A stretch of 49,474 bases of DNA from a virus, in the IMG/VR virus record IMGVR_UViG_3300038311_000057, positions 1 to 49,474 of that record, one strand, 5' to 3'. The notes under the pieces were generated by a model, which saw only the letters and a program-made list of their open reading frames with translations, did no database searches and was not told the DNA's origin. Both the position numbers and the translations under genes were made by a program. Within the stretch, counting starts at the first letter, position 1, and each line of letters starts with the position of its first letter. This document shows, in pieces, positions 15,074 through 28,800 of the stretch.

Positions 15074-16898
15074 AAAATATTCCGTTTATTACTATTTTCC
15101 TAGACATGTCTAGCCGCTCTGTTTCTGTAACAAAAACATTTATGCCGCTAATCATTCCGTGTCTAGGGTAAGTGACGTTAATTACATCGCCTGGTAAAAC
15201 TTCAAAAAAAGCGTTGCCAGTCAATTTTATTTTTGATATAGGCGTTGATGAAAGTACTTGCCGATAATTAGCTTCTACCAGTAAATCAGATTCCGATTGT
15301 ATTAAAGTTTCGATTGGCTCGCCTTCGGGAACCGGATAGTCGCTATCCAGTATGGCATCGGATCTCACTGTTTTGAAGTCAGTTTGAACGAAATCCACGC
15401 GATCCATCCTAGCGTTGTAACTGGCTGTAGATTCGCCCTGCTGCTGAACTCTCTTTAATACTTCTGGTATTCCGTCCAATTTTAGCACAGTGTTGTTTTT
15501 TAAACCTTTTAGTTTCGTATTCCTGAAAACAGTCCCAAGTACTGCCACTTCGACAGCCCCCACAATCGTACTTTCATCGAAAAAGAATGAAGGCGTGGCA
15601 AGCCGCGGGTCTACAAACAATCCGAATTGAAACTTGTTTTCATTATCAATTAGCCGCCAGCCCCATACTGAGTCCAAAACCATATCCAAAACATCGATTA
15701 TTGTCATGCTTGAATCGATGTAAATCCCCAGTTCGTAAGTTTTATTGGCGATATCCCCAAAATCACCAAAATATTTATTATAAAAATCAGTGTTCTTTGA
15801 AACCAAATATTGAACCAAATCCAGCGCCGTTTTATCAGTGTTTGTCACGTCACAAGTCACGGTGTAAAACGGTTTCCATTGTTGAGAATTTGGCGTTATT
15901 TGCCCGTTTGAGAATACCCAGTTATAAGTCACGTCGTTACCCCCCTCATAGACTTTTGAGGGGGAAATATTGCCCCCTAGGGTGTGTGTTTGAGTAGCGG
16001 AATTAACTAGTACAGGACTTAAATTCAGGCATTTTCCCAGAATAATTGGGATGGGTTTATCGATATTCACCCCCGTGCTTATGAATTGGTCTTGGATTGG
16101 GATATTTAGCTCTTGCCAGATATCGCCAAACCGAAATGACACCTCATTTTCGCCAACTTCGGGATTGAGTTCATTCGGCTCATTTTTCACGGCTCCAACA
16201 AAAATCGGATAAGCCATCATATCGCTCAATGGCCATGACGGATCACCCAGACAAATAACGATCTGTTTCCCTTTAAAATACAGATAAGACCAGTAATCCA
16301 GTTCGCCGTCGTTATTTAAAATCAATTCACCGGTGTCGTTTTTTGATCCCGAATTGAAAATGGAAATTGATCGGCGCTGGTACGGGATATCTTTTATAAT
16401 AGGGAGAAATTGTTGGTTGGTTGGTGAATCGTTAGCAGTACTTGAATAAGGCTGACTAGAAACATATATTTTTTGTTCACCTGCGGACTGCTCATGGTAT
16501 GTTCCAACCGATATCCCTAAACGGGACGTAATATTAGCCTGATCGTTTTCACTCTTAGCCACAGTGATTGGATCGCCGATGATGAGTGACTTAAAACCAA
16601 TGTGGAATGTTTTGGCGCCTCTCCTACGAAAGAGGTACGGCTTGACATTAGCAATGCTAAAATCAAATTCCCTTAATTGTGCCAAAGTTGAATGATGATT
16701 ATTTGAATTTATTGTAATTGAGACCTCCACTCCGTTGATCAGTACTTTTCCCCCAGCCAAATTTATTCCCTTAGAGACGTTGGCACGACATGTAAAACTA
16801 GCTAGTTTTTTGGGGTAATATGCGGTAATTATAGCAAGGAAAACCTGGTTTTTCCTATGGCCGTTTAGCCATTTGAAGTACTCTTTCTTTGTGATCAT
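15054..16898 (-). CDS. Tail tip / hub-like protein, 614 aa
   Basis: Starts in an ATGA overlap with the tape-measure stop. The stretch with ELILNNDGELDYWSYLYFKG then QIVICLGDPSWP resembles siphophage distal tail proteins that begin by describing a planar ring. The C-terminal part (FFEVLPGDVINVTYPRHGM) is typical of hub-like domains. Position right after the tape measure supports a distal tail or hub role, which closes the tail tube and initiates tail assembly. The first 11 codons recur, in the opposite orientation, as a remnant at 44643-44714. Confidence 0.7.
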   Translation of the reverse strand: MITKKEYFKWLNGHRKNQVFLAIITAYYPKKLASFTCRANVSKGINLAGGKVLINGVEVSITINSNNHHSTLAQLREFDFSIANVKPYLFRRRGAKTFHIGFKSLIIGDPITVAKSENDQANITSRLGISVGTYHEQSAGEQKIYVSSQPYSSTANDSPTNQQFLPIIKDIPYQRRSISIFNSGSKNDTGELILNNDGELDYWSYLYFKGKQIVICLGDPSWPLSDMMAYPIFVGAVKNEPNELNPEVGENEVSFRFGDIWQELNIPIQDQFISTGVNIDKPIPIILGKCLNLSPVLVNSATQTHTLGGNISPSKVYEGGNDVTYNWVFSNGQITPNSQQWKPFYTVTCDVTNTDKTALDLVQYLVSKNTDFYNKYFGDFGDIANKTYELGIYIDSSMTIIDVLDMVLDSVWGWRLIDNENKFQFGLFVDPRLATPSFFFDESTIVGAVEVAVLGTVFRNTKLKGLKNNTVLKLDGIPEVLKRVQQQGESTASYNARMDRVDFVQTDFKTVRSDAILDSDYPVPEGEPIETLIQSESDLLVEANYRQVLSSTPISKIKLTGNAFFEVLPGDVINVTYPRHGMISGINVFVTETERLDMSRKIVINGIFYGEYEE

Positions 16899-19800
16899 TG
16901 ACGTAGTTTCCTTTCTTCAATCGCCCTCTGTTGAGACTTAAAGCCATTTTTTGTCTCCATATTTAATTTATTGATGGCGTCAAGAATTTTTAGTAGTAAT
17001 TCGGCATTTTTGTTATTACTATTACCGTTTAACAACGTGGATAACAACTTTACTACTTCCTTAATGTCATTGTTATTTGTTTGTTTCCCATCTACTTTTT
17101 GGAGTAACTCAGGCAACTTAGAAAGGGGGATAACGGCCTCACTTTCATCCCCTTCACCAACATAGGCGTAAGTCGGTTTTGTAACAATTCCGCCTTCAGC
17201 CATTCTTGGCGCGCTAACCGGTACTATTTTACCGGTTTTTTTGTCTACAATGAGGGGGGGGTCTGTGGTTGTTGCCGGTAGTGAACTTTTTGCGGATTGT
17301 TCTTGTTGTACTGAAGCGGGTTTTACTACCACTGCTGCCGCGGCTGCGATTTGAGACGCGACATCAGATTTTAACTGTGTCATTGAAGTCCCAAGTGAAT
17401 TGACAGCATTTGTGAATGTTATCCCCAATTCTCGCAATGGCGCTGTAATGTCGCGTTGGATTGCTGTTTCTAGCCTGGCCGCGACGATCGCCTGATTTTC
17501 TGGGCTGAGTCGGTCATAAATCCCTGTGAGGCTAAGTGAAAGAGAATTTTTAAGCTCGGTATCTAACTGAACTGTCATCTGTGACAATAATTGTAATTCG
17601 GCAACAGTAGCATTCTGTGTTTCGGAAATCTTGGCGGCAAACTCAGAATCGTCGAATTTTGGTTGGTTTTCAGGATTCAATTGCTCAGTTAGTATAATCA
17701 TTTGTTCATTAAATGCTCCTAACTGCTCGTTTGCGCCTGTTCTAATGGCTTCCACTTGACTTTCAGGCAATGGGGATGGTTCGCTATACATGGCGCCAAG
17801 AATGGTGTCAAGCTGAGTTAGTTGGGCCAATGTTTCAGCAGCGGCTTTCTCTTGAATTTCCTTTAAAGCCAAAACGTTCGAGCCGGTAATAGTTTCATCA
17901 ATCGGTATATTAGCTTCTTTTTGGTTAGCCTGTTGTCCAAGCGATATTCCGATCTCTTGAAATGCAGCAGATACTTGCTCAATTATTCCACCTTTCCCTG
18001 TCTGCTCTTGAGCAGAACCGTAAACTTTTTCACCCTGCTGAACATACGATGTTCCAGCGGCTCGTAACGCATCGAGTGTTGCGCTGCTTGTATCGCCGGA
18101 TTTATATTTAGCGAGTAGTTCTTGAAACCCTGCTTGTTCTAATTCAAGTACGCGAGTGTCTGTTTTGCCTTGCTTACGTAAATCACTGACTGATTTTAGG
18201 AACGATTCCGATTGTTTGCGTAATTCGTCAATTCCTTTTCTTTCATCCTCAATATGCTTTTTCGCTGAATTGAACCTATCTTCTTCAAGTTTTTTCTGAG
18301 AATCGACTTGTGCTTGGTAGCTTTCATAGGCTGCATTTTGCGCGTCTTGAATGAGTTGGATATTTTCCTCAGATGCCGCCATATCCGGCGATATTTTGGA
18401 CATGAGAGTTTGGAACTTAGCAATCGGATCACCTTGATCACCAACTATTTTTTCACGAATACCTGCTGATGAAGCTAAGCCCTTTTGGATCGATTCATTG
18501 AGTTTTTCTTGCGCTTCTCTTGCTGTCTTCGCTGATTCAATTCGCTTTTCATCCAACGCAATTTCTTCATCTATAGCAGTTTTTATGGCCGAGGGAATCT
18601 GCTTGGCAATTTCCAACTTTTTCTCGAAATCGGTCTCGTTGGCGAAATCATTCAACAATTTTTGCTTTATTGTTGTTGCGCTATTTGCCTGGCCAAGCAC
18701 CTTTGTTATTTCGCCAATGTTAGCCGAAACATCCGACAGTATTTGTGAAGAGGAATCGTGCAATTTTTGGTAGTAGGCGATTTCGTCATTGTATGCAGAT
18801 TGAGCAATATCGCGCGCTTTTTCAATATCAGCAATTTCATTCTTTCGACTCTCAACCAATGTTTTTTGGTATTCGTCGATATTCGTCAGTAGTTGCTCAG
18901 TCGAGTCAGGTTGGTTCACATCGACTACCGCCCTAGGGCGAAATATTTCGCCTCTCAAACTGGATAGTTTGTTTTGTGTCAGTTGATTAAGTTGATCCTC
19001 GGAATAGAATGATTTTATCGATGTTGCTAGCCCTTCGGCAACCGAGGCGATTTTATCAGCTAATTTAGCAAAGACACTAAATAAACCATCAACTTGCTGC
19101 ATCAGTTCGTCTTGTTGCTTCTCATAGGCAGCCTGCTGCTCTTGCGCAGCTTTCTCCATAGCGGCCTGCTGTTCTTGCGCAGCCTTCTCCATGGCTTCTT
19201 GTTGTTCTTGCGCGGTTTTTTGCCTATCCTCATTAGCTTTTTCCATGGCTTCTTGTTGTTCTTGCGCTATTTTCTGTTGCTCCTCAAGAGCTGATTTTTC
19301 AATTTCGGCCTTTTTCTGTTCTTGTGAGCGCAAATTATTTATATAAGTTTTTGATTCGTCTATTGCTCTATCGAGCGAATAGCCCATACCCGCCGCGATC
19401 TGCGTGAGATTGTCAACTTGCGCAGTGTCCATTGACGCCAGCGATGCACTGATCTCATAACTATTTTTCCCTAGGGTTTGTAAGTAATTAACTAATTCAG
19501 GACTTGTTTGTCCAAGTTTTTTCATTGAATATTCGACATCATCAAGAGTTGATGCCGTTCTATCCATGTCACCAATAAAGCCCGTAATTTTGAAAGTACG
19601 TTCAGCAGTTTGGTCACTAATCGTTTTAGTAGTCTCGCTGAACGATTTCATATCCCCAATCAATTCCGTAGTAGCTACCCCGGCCTCTTTGGCATAATTC
19701 TCAAATTGCTTATCGCTAAGACCTCCGAGTTTCAAATTTAATGTTTCCACAGAAGCACTACCCAAACCCAGCGTTTTTATTAAATCTGGATATTTATTTT

Positions 19801-22800
19801 TGAAACCATCCAAACTTAGTGCGGTACTGTTAGTTTCACCAGACATTACCTTCAAACTATTTTTTAAATCCGTTGTTGCATTACTAACCTCAGCGGCCTG
19901 ACTGTTAATACCGTCCAACGCCCCTTCTAACTTTGTTACATCATCCAAAATTGATTGAATGCTATAACCGGATGCTTCCGATAGACCGGAGATAGCCTCA
20001 GTTGGATTCGATATATTCCCAACAAACTCTTGAACATCTAACGATGTTAATCCTTCCTTTGATATTGCCGCAATGATGTCTGGGAATTCTTGATATTTTT
20101 TCTTTAATTCATCAAGTACCAATTTGTGTTGATTGATGCCTGATGCAACTTTTACCGCCTCTTGTTGCTGTTGTTGAAAAGCCGTAACTTGTCCTTGAAT
20201 TTGATTTAATGCTTGCACACCTGATATGACTTTTGCTGTTACTTGATCCAGAGATAGCCCGTATTGCATACTAACGCCGGTTAGCGTGTCAATCGGAATA
20301 GAATCTACAGCATTAGCAACGTCTGTTGCCGATATTCTGAATAAGTCAGAACTCGTGACAAAACCGTCAAACTCCTTATCAAGATCCCTTAGAGTTTTTT
20401 GAGCACCATCTATCGGGTCTCTAATATCCGCCATTACCTCATGCAACCCCTTCATTGTTGCTTCGGTTGCATCAGCTTTCGCATCCATTTCCTTCATCGC
20501 ACCGATAATGGATGACGCTGCATTTATAAAATCTTCTTGTGATTCGATTCCGACTTTTGAAGCAAGCTTTGCAAATTCGGCTGGGGTTTCCATCGCTGTT
20601 AGTAATTCATTAGCGGCCTGCTTAGATGTCATCACCATACCTTGAATTGCAACAGTATTACCATCCACAGCGATACCAATTCCAGGAAACTGTTTCGCGA
20701 TAGCCATTATTTTTTGCGTTGACTCATCGCTAGTGCCGGCAACCAATTCAAGACTACTTCGCAACGATCCAAACTGGGATTGTAGTTGCAATGCAACCGA
20801 TGCAACACCGTTAAGATCGTCCTTGAATTTACCAATGCTTGCGGAATCGGCAGCAACACCAACCGATTGCATCAATTCTACCCATTGCTGCTCAGAGTAA
20901 TTTACTGCATCGTTTATAATGCCCTGAATATCACTACCAACAACCATCTGGCCGATGTCAATACCATAATTTTGTGCAGTAGCAACCGCTTGACTTTCCT
21001 TCGTTACATTTTTCAAGCTGGATAAGTCGATCACATTGCTTTGCAACGACTTGATAGCATCTGAGTTCTCATCAGCGTATTTTTTTATGACATCCGCCCG
21101 CTGTTGCTCAAATGCTTGTGTTACTAGGACAGTATCAGCCCCGAGTTCGTTGGCCTGTTTTAGTGCGACTTCAAAATCCGTAGCAATTTTTTCTAGTTCC
21201 AGTTGCTCGGATGACTTACCGATTTGCTCAATTTGCTCTCGGTATTGCCTCTCAAAATCGCTAATTGCCTGTAACTGTTCATTGGCAACTTTCTTTTTCT
21301 TTGCCGCATTGATTTGTTCGGCAACGGCTACGTCACCGCCGGCCGCGATAGTATCATCAATTAATTTTTTATATTCATTATCGTCGTTATAGGCTTTTAG
21401 TTCTTTATCCGAGAGTTGCAACGTTGCCAGTTGTTCGGACAGATCTTGGTTATATTTTTTTACGCCATCTTGGCGTTCTTTCTCGGCTTTTTCTTGATTA
21501 CCTAAAATATCAATATAATCCTGAATATCAGATGAAAAGTTTTTTACACTAATATCTGTTCCATTCAGTGTCATTGTCATTTGCTCGAACGAAATTGAGG
21601 AAACTCGTTGGGCTAGTTCCTGGCTAGAAATACCGACAAAGTCTTGCACAAATGAGAGGTTCTTATATTTCTCTCCTAAATTATGGAGTTTTAACTCATC
21701 CCCATCCAAACCCGTTGCCAGGTTAGTTAGACTTATTTTTAGGCCATCGAAAGCATCTTTCGACTCTTTTAAAACATCGTTGGTTGACGATACTGAATCG
21801 TTGATTTGCGAAGCTGTGTTAGAAATTGAGGAGGGCATGGCCACTTCACTGATTTGCGAAGAGCTATTGTTCACACTGATTTGCGAAGAGCTATTATTGT
21901 CCACATTTGGGATAAAGCTAGTAAAATTGGAGAATACCGTGTTTCCAAGATTTTCCATTTGCGCCTGGAATTCTACATCATTTCTTATGGCATCCATCAC
22001 TTGAGAATTGACCAATATAATTTGTTTTACGGTCTCAACTGTGCTAGCGAGCGCTTCAGCAGACAGTCTTCCTCCAATAATCATTGATTGACTTGCACTA
22101 TTCCCACCCGTGGCTATTTGTTGTGCGGTGTAAGAACCGCTCTGAGCTAAATTTCCTGCTGTTACTGTCCCTGCTTGGGACAGATTACTGGCAGTGTTCG
22201 CGCCAGCCACAGATAAAGTATTACCAGCGTTAACTCCCCCAATTTGCATGTTTGCTGATGTTTGTACCGACGCATTAATCATAGGCGTGACAACCGAATC
22301 CATGATTATTGTTGACACAGAATTTAGTGTGGAGGATAAGAATTTCGATTGAATATCGTCAATGAACGAGGAATAAAACGTTGCACCAGCATCGCCCCCC
22401 TGGTTGCCCGCTTCAATTCCTTTTTGTAGAGCACCGCTAACATTACTGACATCAATACCGACTATTTGCTTGGCAGCGTTATACAGTTGAGTCAGTGCGG
22501 GCGTTGCTGACATCAATGAGCTATACAACTCCTGACCGGATTCACTTGTGAGATCGATTGATTGGATCAGCGAATTAAATTCAGAGACACTATTAGGAAC
22601 AGTTATGCCGAGATCTGAAAACACCCGTGTAACATCGGTCAAAGACGAAGAATAAACCGCAAACTCTGTTTGCGATTCAGATAAACTACCCTCTAGCAAT
22701 TCGACACTAGAAAACACTGTATCCACAGTAGGGCTAAGTGCAATAAGAGAAGCGTACAATTTGGACTGAGCGGCATCGGTCATATCAAGACCTGTTACCA

Positions 22801-25800
22801 GATCCGTAAATTCTTGCCTAGTTTTGGGAATTGATACGCCTAATTTCGACAATTCAGTAACCATACTATCGACCGAGCCACCAATCGGTTTGAGTGATTC
22901 AGGCAACTTCAAGAACTTCTGATTGAAGGACTCGACAGCAGTATAAAAAATATCGAATTTATCTGAAGTCCCGACTAATTTCGCTAAAGCCTCCTCAGAA
23001 CCAGCGCCAGCATTGGACAAGCCGCGAACCAGATCAGCGAATCCCTCCCTGGTTTGTGGCAAAACCACATCCGCACTTGCAACTGCCTTCGTGATCCCAG
23101 ATAATGAATCCTGAATCGCTAACGCCTGTGCCTCGGTTTCAGAAACAAATTTATCTTTAAAAATACCAGTGCTAGCCGATAGTTTTTCCAACCCGCCAGC
23201 GGCATCGATAAACGTTTCAGTGATCGCATTCGTTGATAGTCCACTTTCCCTGAAAGTATTTTTCAATCCAACCATTTCATCGATGAATTTTTTCAATTCC
23301 TCAGCAGAACCCTCGAACGTGTTCGCCATGCCGCGAAGCGTGCTAAAGAAACCCGTATCTTCTGTCACAGCGAATTCACTCACGCCGGTTTGAACGAACA
23401 GGATCGCATCATTGATGCGCTCGGCCAAAGTTTGGCTAAGAGAATCAAACGTGCTTTGGGGGATATCATGTACACCGATATCGGCAAACATAGCCTGCGT
23501 TTTTTTCGCCAAATCAGCTTGGATTTCGTCAACATTCATATTGCTTAAATCCATGCCTCTTACATACTCTAACAGCCCCGAAGTTAGCTTATCATGATAC
23601 TTTTCACTGTTTACCTCGTATTGTCCAAGGATCCTATCCAAATCGCCATTCCACGTTGAGTCTGCAACCGCCATGTCATAATCGACTTTATAAGTCATGT
23701 CGGTAAAAAGTCCCATCAGATCCGATACCCGCTCCGATATATTATTGGCTACATTTTCTTGCAACGATTTTGTTGCATCATTATCAATGCCTGCTATCTG
23801 CATATTTTCGATCGCATGAGTAAGCATTTGTTTTTGGGCTTCTTGCATTGATTTCGCAAGAACTTCTGCTCCCAGACCTTCACGATCCTCGACATGGACT
23901 TGAAAATCCTTCATGCCCTCCATGAGATTAATATCAAGGCCGGATAACGAATCATTTAACTGCTCGACAGAATCACGAATTGTTGAAAATTGTTCGTTGA
24001 GTTCTTCCAGTTCTTCTTTCGACACTTCGGAGTATGATGTTCGTGTTCCCCCTCCAATCATGGAGTCTTTTGTCTCTCGCACTCCTTTTTTGAATTCCGC
24101 TGAAAGTCCCTTTATATCTACAGATATCCATTCCGCTTCTTTCACCCATTCCGCACCTACACCTGCGAAACTCGAAAAGGCTTTTACAGCGGCTCCCCCT
24201 AATGGTCCTAGCGGTGTCATGCTTGCGGCAAGTGCAGCTGCATCAACAGCTGCATTCTCAAATTTCCCGCTGATCAAATCCATTCCAATACCAAGTGCTT
24301 GGGTGCCTCCTAGTGATCCTGCTATACCGCTAATATTTTTGCTGATTTCTCCTAGATCACCTTCTAAAATACTTGACAACCCACCACCTGCCATAATCGA
24401 ATCAATTTTATCGATGCCAAATAAGGAGGATGCACCGCCCAACAACCCCCCTTTTTCAAACATTCCCTTTTGAAACACTTCCGATATTGCATTCGTCAGT
24501 CCACCCAACCCCCCTTGAGGGGACGCAACGATTCCAGGGTTCATTGCAGCGACGTTTGCTATTGCAACTGCACCTTGTTCCGTCGCTTGTGCGTGCACAA
24601 CGATGACTTCAGCGTCCTTCATTGTAGCTGTTTGGCGTTGCGCGTTTACAGCAGCCATAGCCTCGTTATGAGCAGCACTAGAAACCAGATCTTTTTGATC
24701 CACTTCTGCTTTTTGAAGCTGAATAGCTTGAACTCTTTGAGTCATTGTTTGTTGAGCATCGGCTGCCTGGTCTTGGGTGCTGGCAAGAATTTTACTTGTA
24801 TCGGATACTTTCTCAATTGTATCGGATACTCTCTCAACCGGTGGTTTAACCGATGCAACAGCCTTATCAACATTTTTGACTGATTTTGTTAGCTCTTCAG
24901 CACCAGCAGTTATATCTTTCCCACCATTTTTCAGAGTAGCAGCATAAGCAATCGCATCTTTCTCTTCATTCCTATATCTAGACTGCAAACCTTTATGGAA
25001 TTTTCCTGCATATTTTGTACGTTCCTCGTAAAATGCTTTTATTGTAGAGTCAATATCCCCTAGAGCAGATTGGTGATATTTCGCTACATTTGCTATGATT
25101 TTTTTCACGTTTCCATGTTGTACAGAGCCGCTCCAAATCATATTTTGGATGGCTTCATTTGACATATCGAATCCCTTCGACGCCGCATATTGTGCGGCAG
25201 GTTCATAATGCGTCCTCTTTATGAACGCATGTTGTGCATTCTCAAAAGCATCATGTTGCGTTTTTGCAAATTTTTTCCATATTTCATCAAACTGCGTTGA
25301 CGCTAATTTCACGCTTTTTAGCATCGGAGCGAAAGGAGAAGCTTCTTTTGAATTTAGAAAAGCACTTAATGTCCCAACTTGGGACGCAAGTTGCCAACTC
25401 CCGTAACTTTTACCACCTTTATCGCCAACACCGGATGAAATTGTTGCCGCCCCGCCTTTTCCTACTTCATATTTTTCTGAGAGAAATCCCAGTCTGTGCG
25501 AACCTGATGTTATACTAGCGCCAACCCCAGATGCAGCGCTTGTAATATCAGATGCAGCATCCCCAATTTGGGATGCGCTATCCTTCATAGCCTGCGCGGC
25601 TTTTTCCAGCGCATCGGCTTGTTGTTCGTATGTTTTTTGCTGGGTAATAGCATCATTTATTTTTGTGGCAAAACCATCTATTGAAGTGGATAGTTTTTTC
25701 CCTGCTTCATCAACAGCCTTTGCAATCGTCCCCGAAAAATCCTGGCTCTTTGTAATGACCTTCGCCGTATTTTCATCAAACCATTTCGTTGCTTTCGCCA

Positions 25801-28800
25801 AATTATCATCTACAGCATTTCCAACTAATTCAGCATTCGACTGCTTCCCTGCAAGACCTTGCAACTGATCTCGCGCGGCTTTAAAAAGCTCTTTTGACGC
25901 AAAAGCTGAAATCTCATCGGCCATGCTCTCTATGCTCTTTAGGGCTTCTTTGCTGGACATGGAACCAGAAGAAAACTTTTCAAAAAAACCGCCGGCAATT
26001 TTTCCTGCTTCATCTAACCGATCTTTTGATGCTCGTATCGCTTCATTTAATTCCATTTGCTGCGTTATGGCATCGTATTGCTCAGGAGCGGCGTCTTTTA
26101 TAGCGTTATAACGCTTTTGCTCTTCAGAAGTCATCTGAAGAAGTTTGTGCTCTTCTTGCAAAGAAGCTAATGTTGATGACCCTTTCGAGCGAGCTGCTGC
26201 TAATTCTTGATTCTGAACGATTTGCTTGGCATTCTCCACCCCAACTTCACGCATAAGTTTGACATATTCGCGCTGTTTATCGTTGAGTGTAGATTCGCTC
26301 ACCAAATCTTGGCTGTCAGCAACTCGCTTTTGGATCTCGATTTGTTCTTTGCTAGCATCCAAGAAACGCTGTTGCTGAACTAATTCTTCAGCAACAACTT
26401 TCGTATACTTTTGCGACAGTTCGATACGGAGTTGCTTATACTTTATCTCCGTATCGATATCTTGTTGACTCACTCCCTGCACACGCAACGCTTGCATATC
26501 GGACTGAGCACTAATTTTTTGTTGTTCTAGTTGAATTGAAACCAACTCTGATTGTGCTTTGGCTAAATTTTTTACGACAGCTACTTGAGCACCATATTCT
26601 ATCCCTAACTCCTTAACCCCGTTGTATAGTTCCTTTTCGTATTCTGTCATCCCACTAGTAACTAAAGCAGTTTGTGCTTCCATCAATGAGGAATGAAACT
26701 CTTTGAGTTCATTTATGTGTTCGCCAAGCGCTTTTGCCGCCTCACGATATCCTTTCGCGGTATTATCGATTTGATTTGCTTGTTCGTTTAACGCCTTTTT
26801 TAGGCTATCGATTTCTGCCTTAGCTTGCTTGTTTTCCTCAGCTTCAGCTTTCCTTGCTATGGCTTCTTGTTCCCTAGCTTTTCCTTTAGCATCGCTGGCT
26901 GATTTCTCGGCAGCTTGAGAAGTTGCCAACGATTTTGCGGTTTTGTCAGTTTCTTTAACAACAATGTTTGTAGCTTTAACAGCTTCGTTATTAGCTTCCG
27001 TAAAAGTTTGCAGTTCACTAACATTTTCCTGAATTTTTGTTTTATTTTTTTCAAATTCATTAGATAAATTAGCCAATTTGTCTTTTAAGTCACTATCCCC
27101 CGCTGCCTGTATAGCATCTTTGTTTTTCTTTATGGCCTCACTTTGTTTAATGTAAGCTTCAATTGTTGCATCAACAGATTCGGTAGCCGCAACTCCCATC
27201 GATTTCATGGATTCAGAACTATTCTTGATACTCGCCGATAGGGAGTTTAGGCCTGATGACGCTTGATCAAGACCGGGGATAAAATCGGCATAGCTCATGG
27301 CGCTAGCAAGACCTGACACCATCGCACCGAATTTGTCCATTATCCAACTAACCATTTCGCCAATTATTTTCTGCCCGGTGCCAGATAAAATTGCAAAAGC
27401 CGATTGAATACTCAAGATTGACTGCTGGGCGTAGGCCGATCCTGTAGCAATAGTATCGCTAACGAAGTCCGTTGCTTCTTGAAAACTACTTCTAAATATT
27501 GTTGTTGTGACTTGTGTGTAGTATTGAATTGATAGGAAATATTCTTCCATTTTTCCTACAAATTCATACGCATAGTTTTTTACGGCTCCAAAAGCAGCGC
27601 CCATATTGGCGGTTAAATACATTAACGAATCGTTTAAAACGCCAATCACCGATTGGAATAAATCGGAACTAGCTATTGAACCTGATAGCGTGCGAGTAAA
27701 CGAACTCCATGTGCCAGCCAAAGATTGGTTTACAACATTAGCGCGCTCCATTGCTCCACTTAAATCAGACATTTTTACGGCCGAAAAATCGATTGCCTCC
27801 AGCGCTGAATCACCAAGATCCTCGAACTGAGTACCAAGAAGTCCTGCCCCGGCTTGCATTCGCAACGATGCGTCGTCAGTTTCATTTAATTTATTCGTTA
27901 CTTCTTGGAAAGCACCTACAACAGTAGTTGTGCCATCACCTAGCCGTTGCATCAAATCTTGCGAGTTAATTCCTAATAATTGCAAAGACTCAAATGTTTT
28001 CTTTGAACCATCCTGAATTCGGAGCCTAAACTCCTTAAAAGCATCCAGCGCTTTATCAGAACTCAAATATCCTCGCGAATACCCAGTTTCCAGCATTGAA
28101 AAAAACTGCTCAGCATTCGCCCCCCCATTTGAAAATTGTGTTGCATATTCCGATATTGAGTCTGTGAAATCCCCGCTACTATTTAATCCACGTTGATAAC
28201 CTAGACTAATAAAGTCCAAAGCCTCAGCCGAGGAGAGACCAAACTGTTTCATCAGAATGCTCGTAGCATTTATATTCTCTTGATAATCAGTACCATATGA
28301 GCTACTTAGCGTTAGAACATCCTGAGTCACTCCTTGGATTTCGCTTTTCGAGGTAACGCCGAGTTCCTTTAAATTTTGCGCAACAGAAATAACTGCTCTC
28401 GATGTTTCCTCTAACGATTCTCCCCATGCTCCCATGTATATTTCGTTCGCTATGTTAGCGAAGCCCTCGGCTTCCTGCTTAGTTATACCCAATGCCCCGG
28501 CTATATCAAGAACGGATTTTTCAATTTCAGCAGCGTTTTTCAGTAAGGAAACAAAACCAAACCCCCCCGCTAAAGCTCCTGCTAATCCCGCAACTTTTTT
28601 CAGCAGCGTGTCACTTGCTTTTTCCATTGACACGAAAGAACCATTTGTTTGTTTTGCTGCATCTTTTGCGGCAGTTTTCATACTGTGAAACGATGATGAA
28701 AACTCTTCTTTTATCCGCCTAGTTTTTTCCTGCAGCTTGTTAAAAGCTTCCTGCATATTATTTACGGACTGTTTCGTACCGCCTAAGCCTTCTCCAATTT

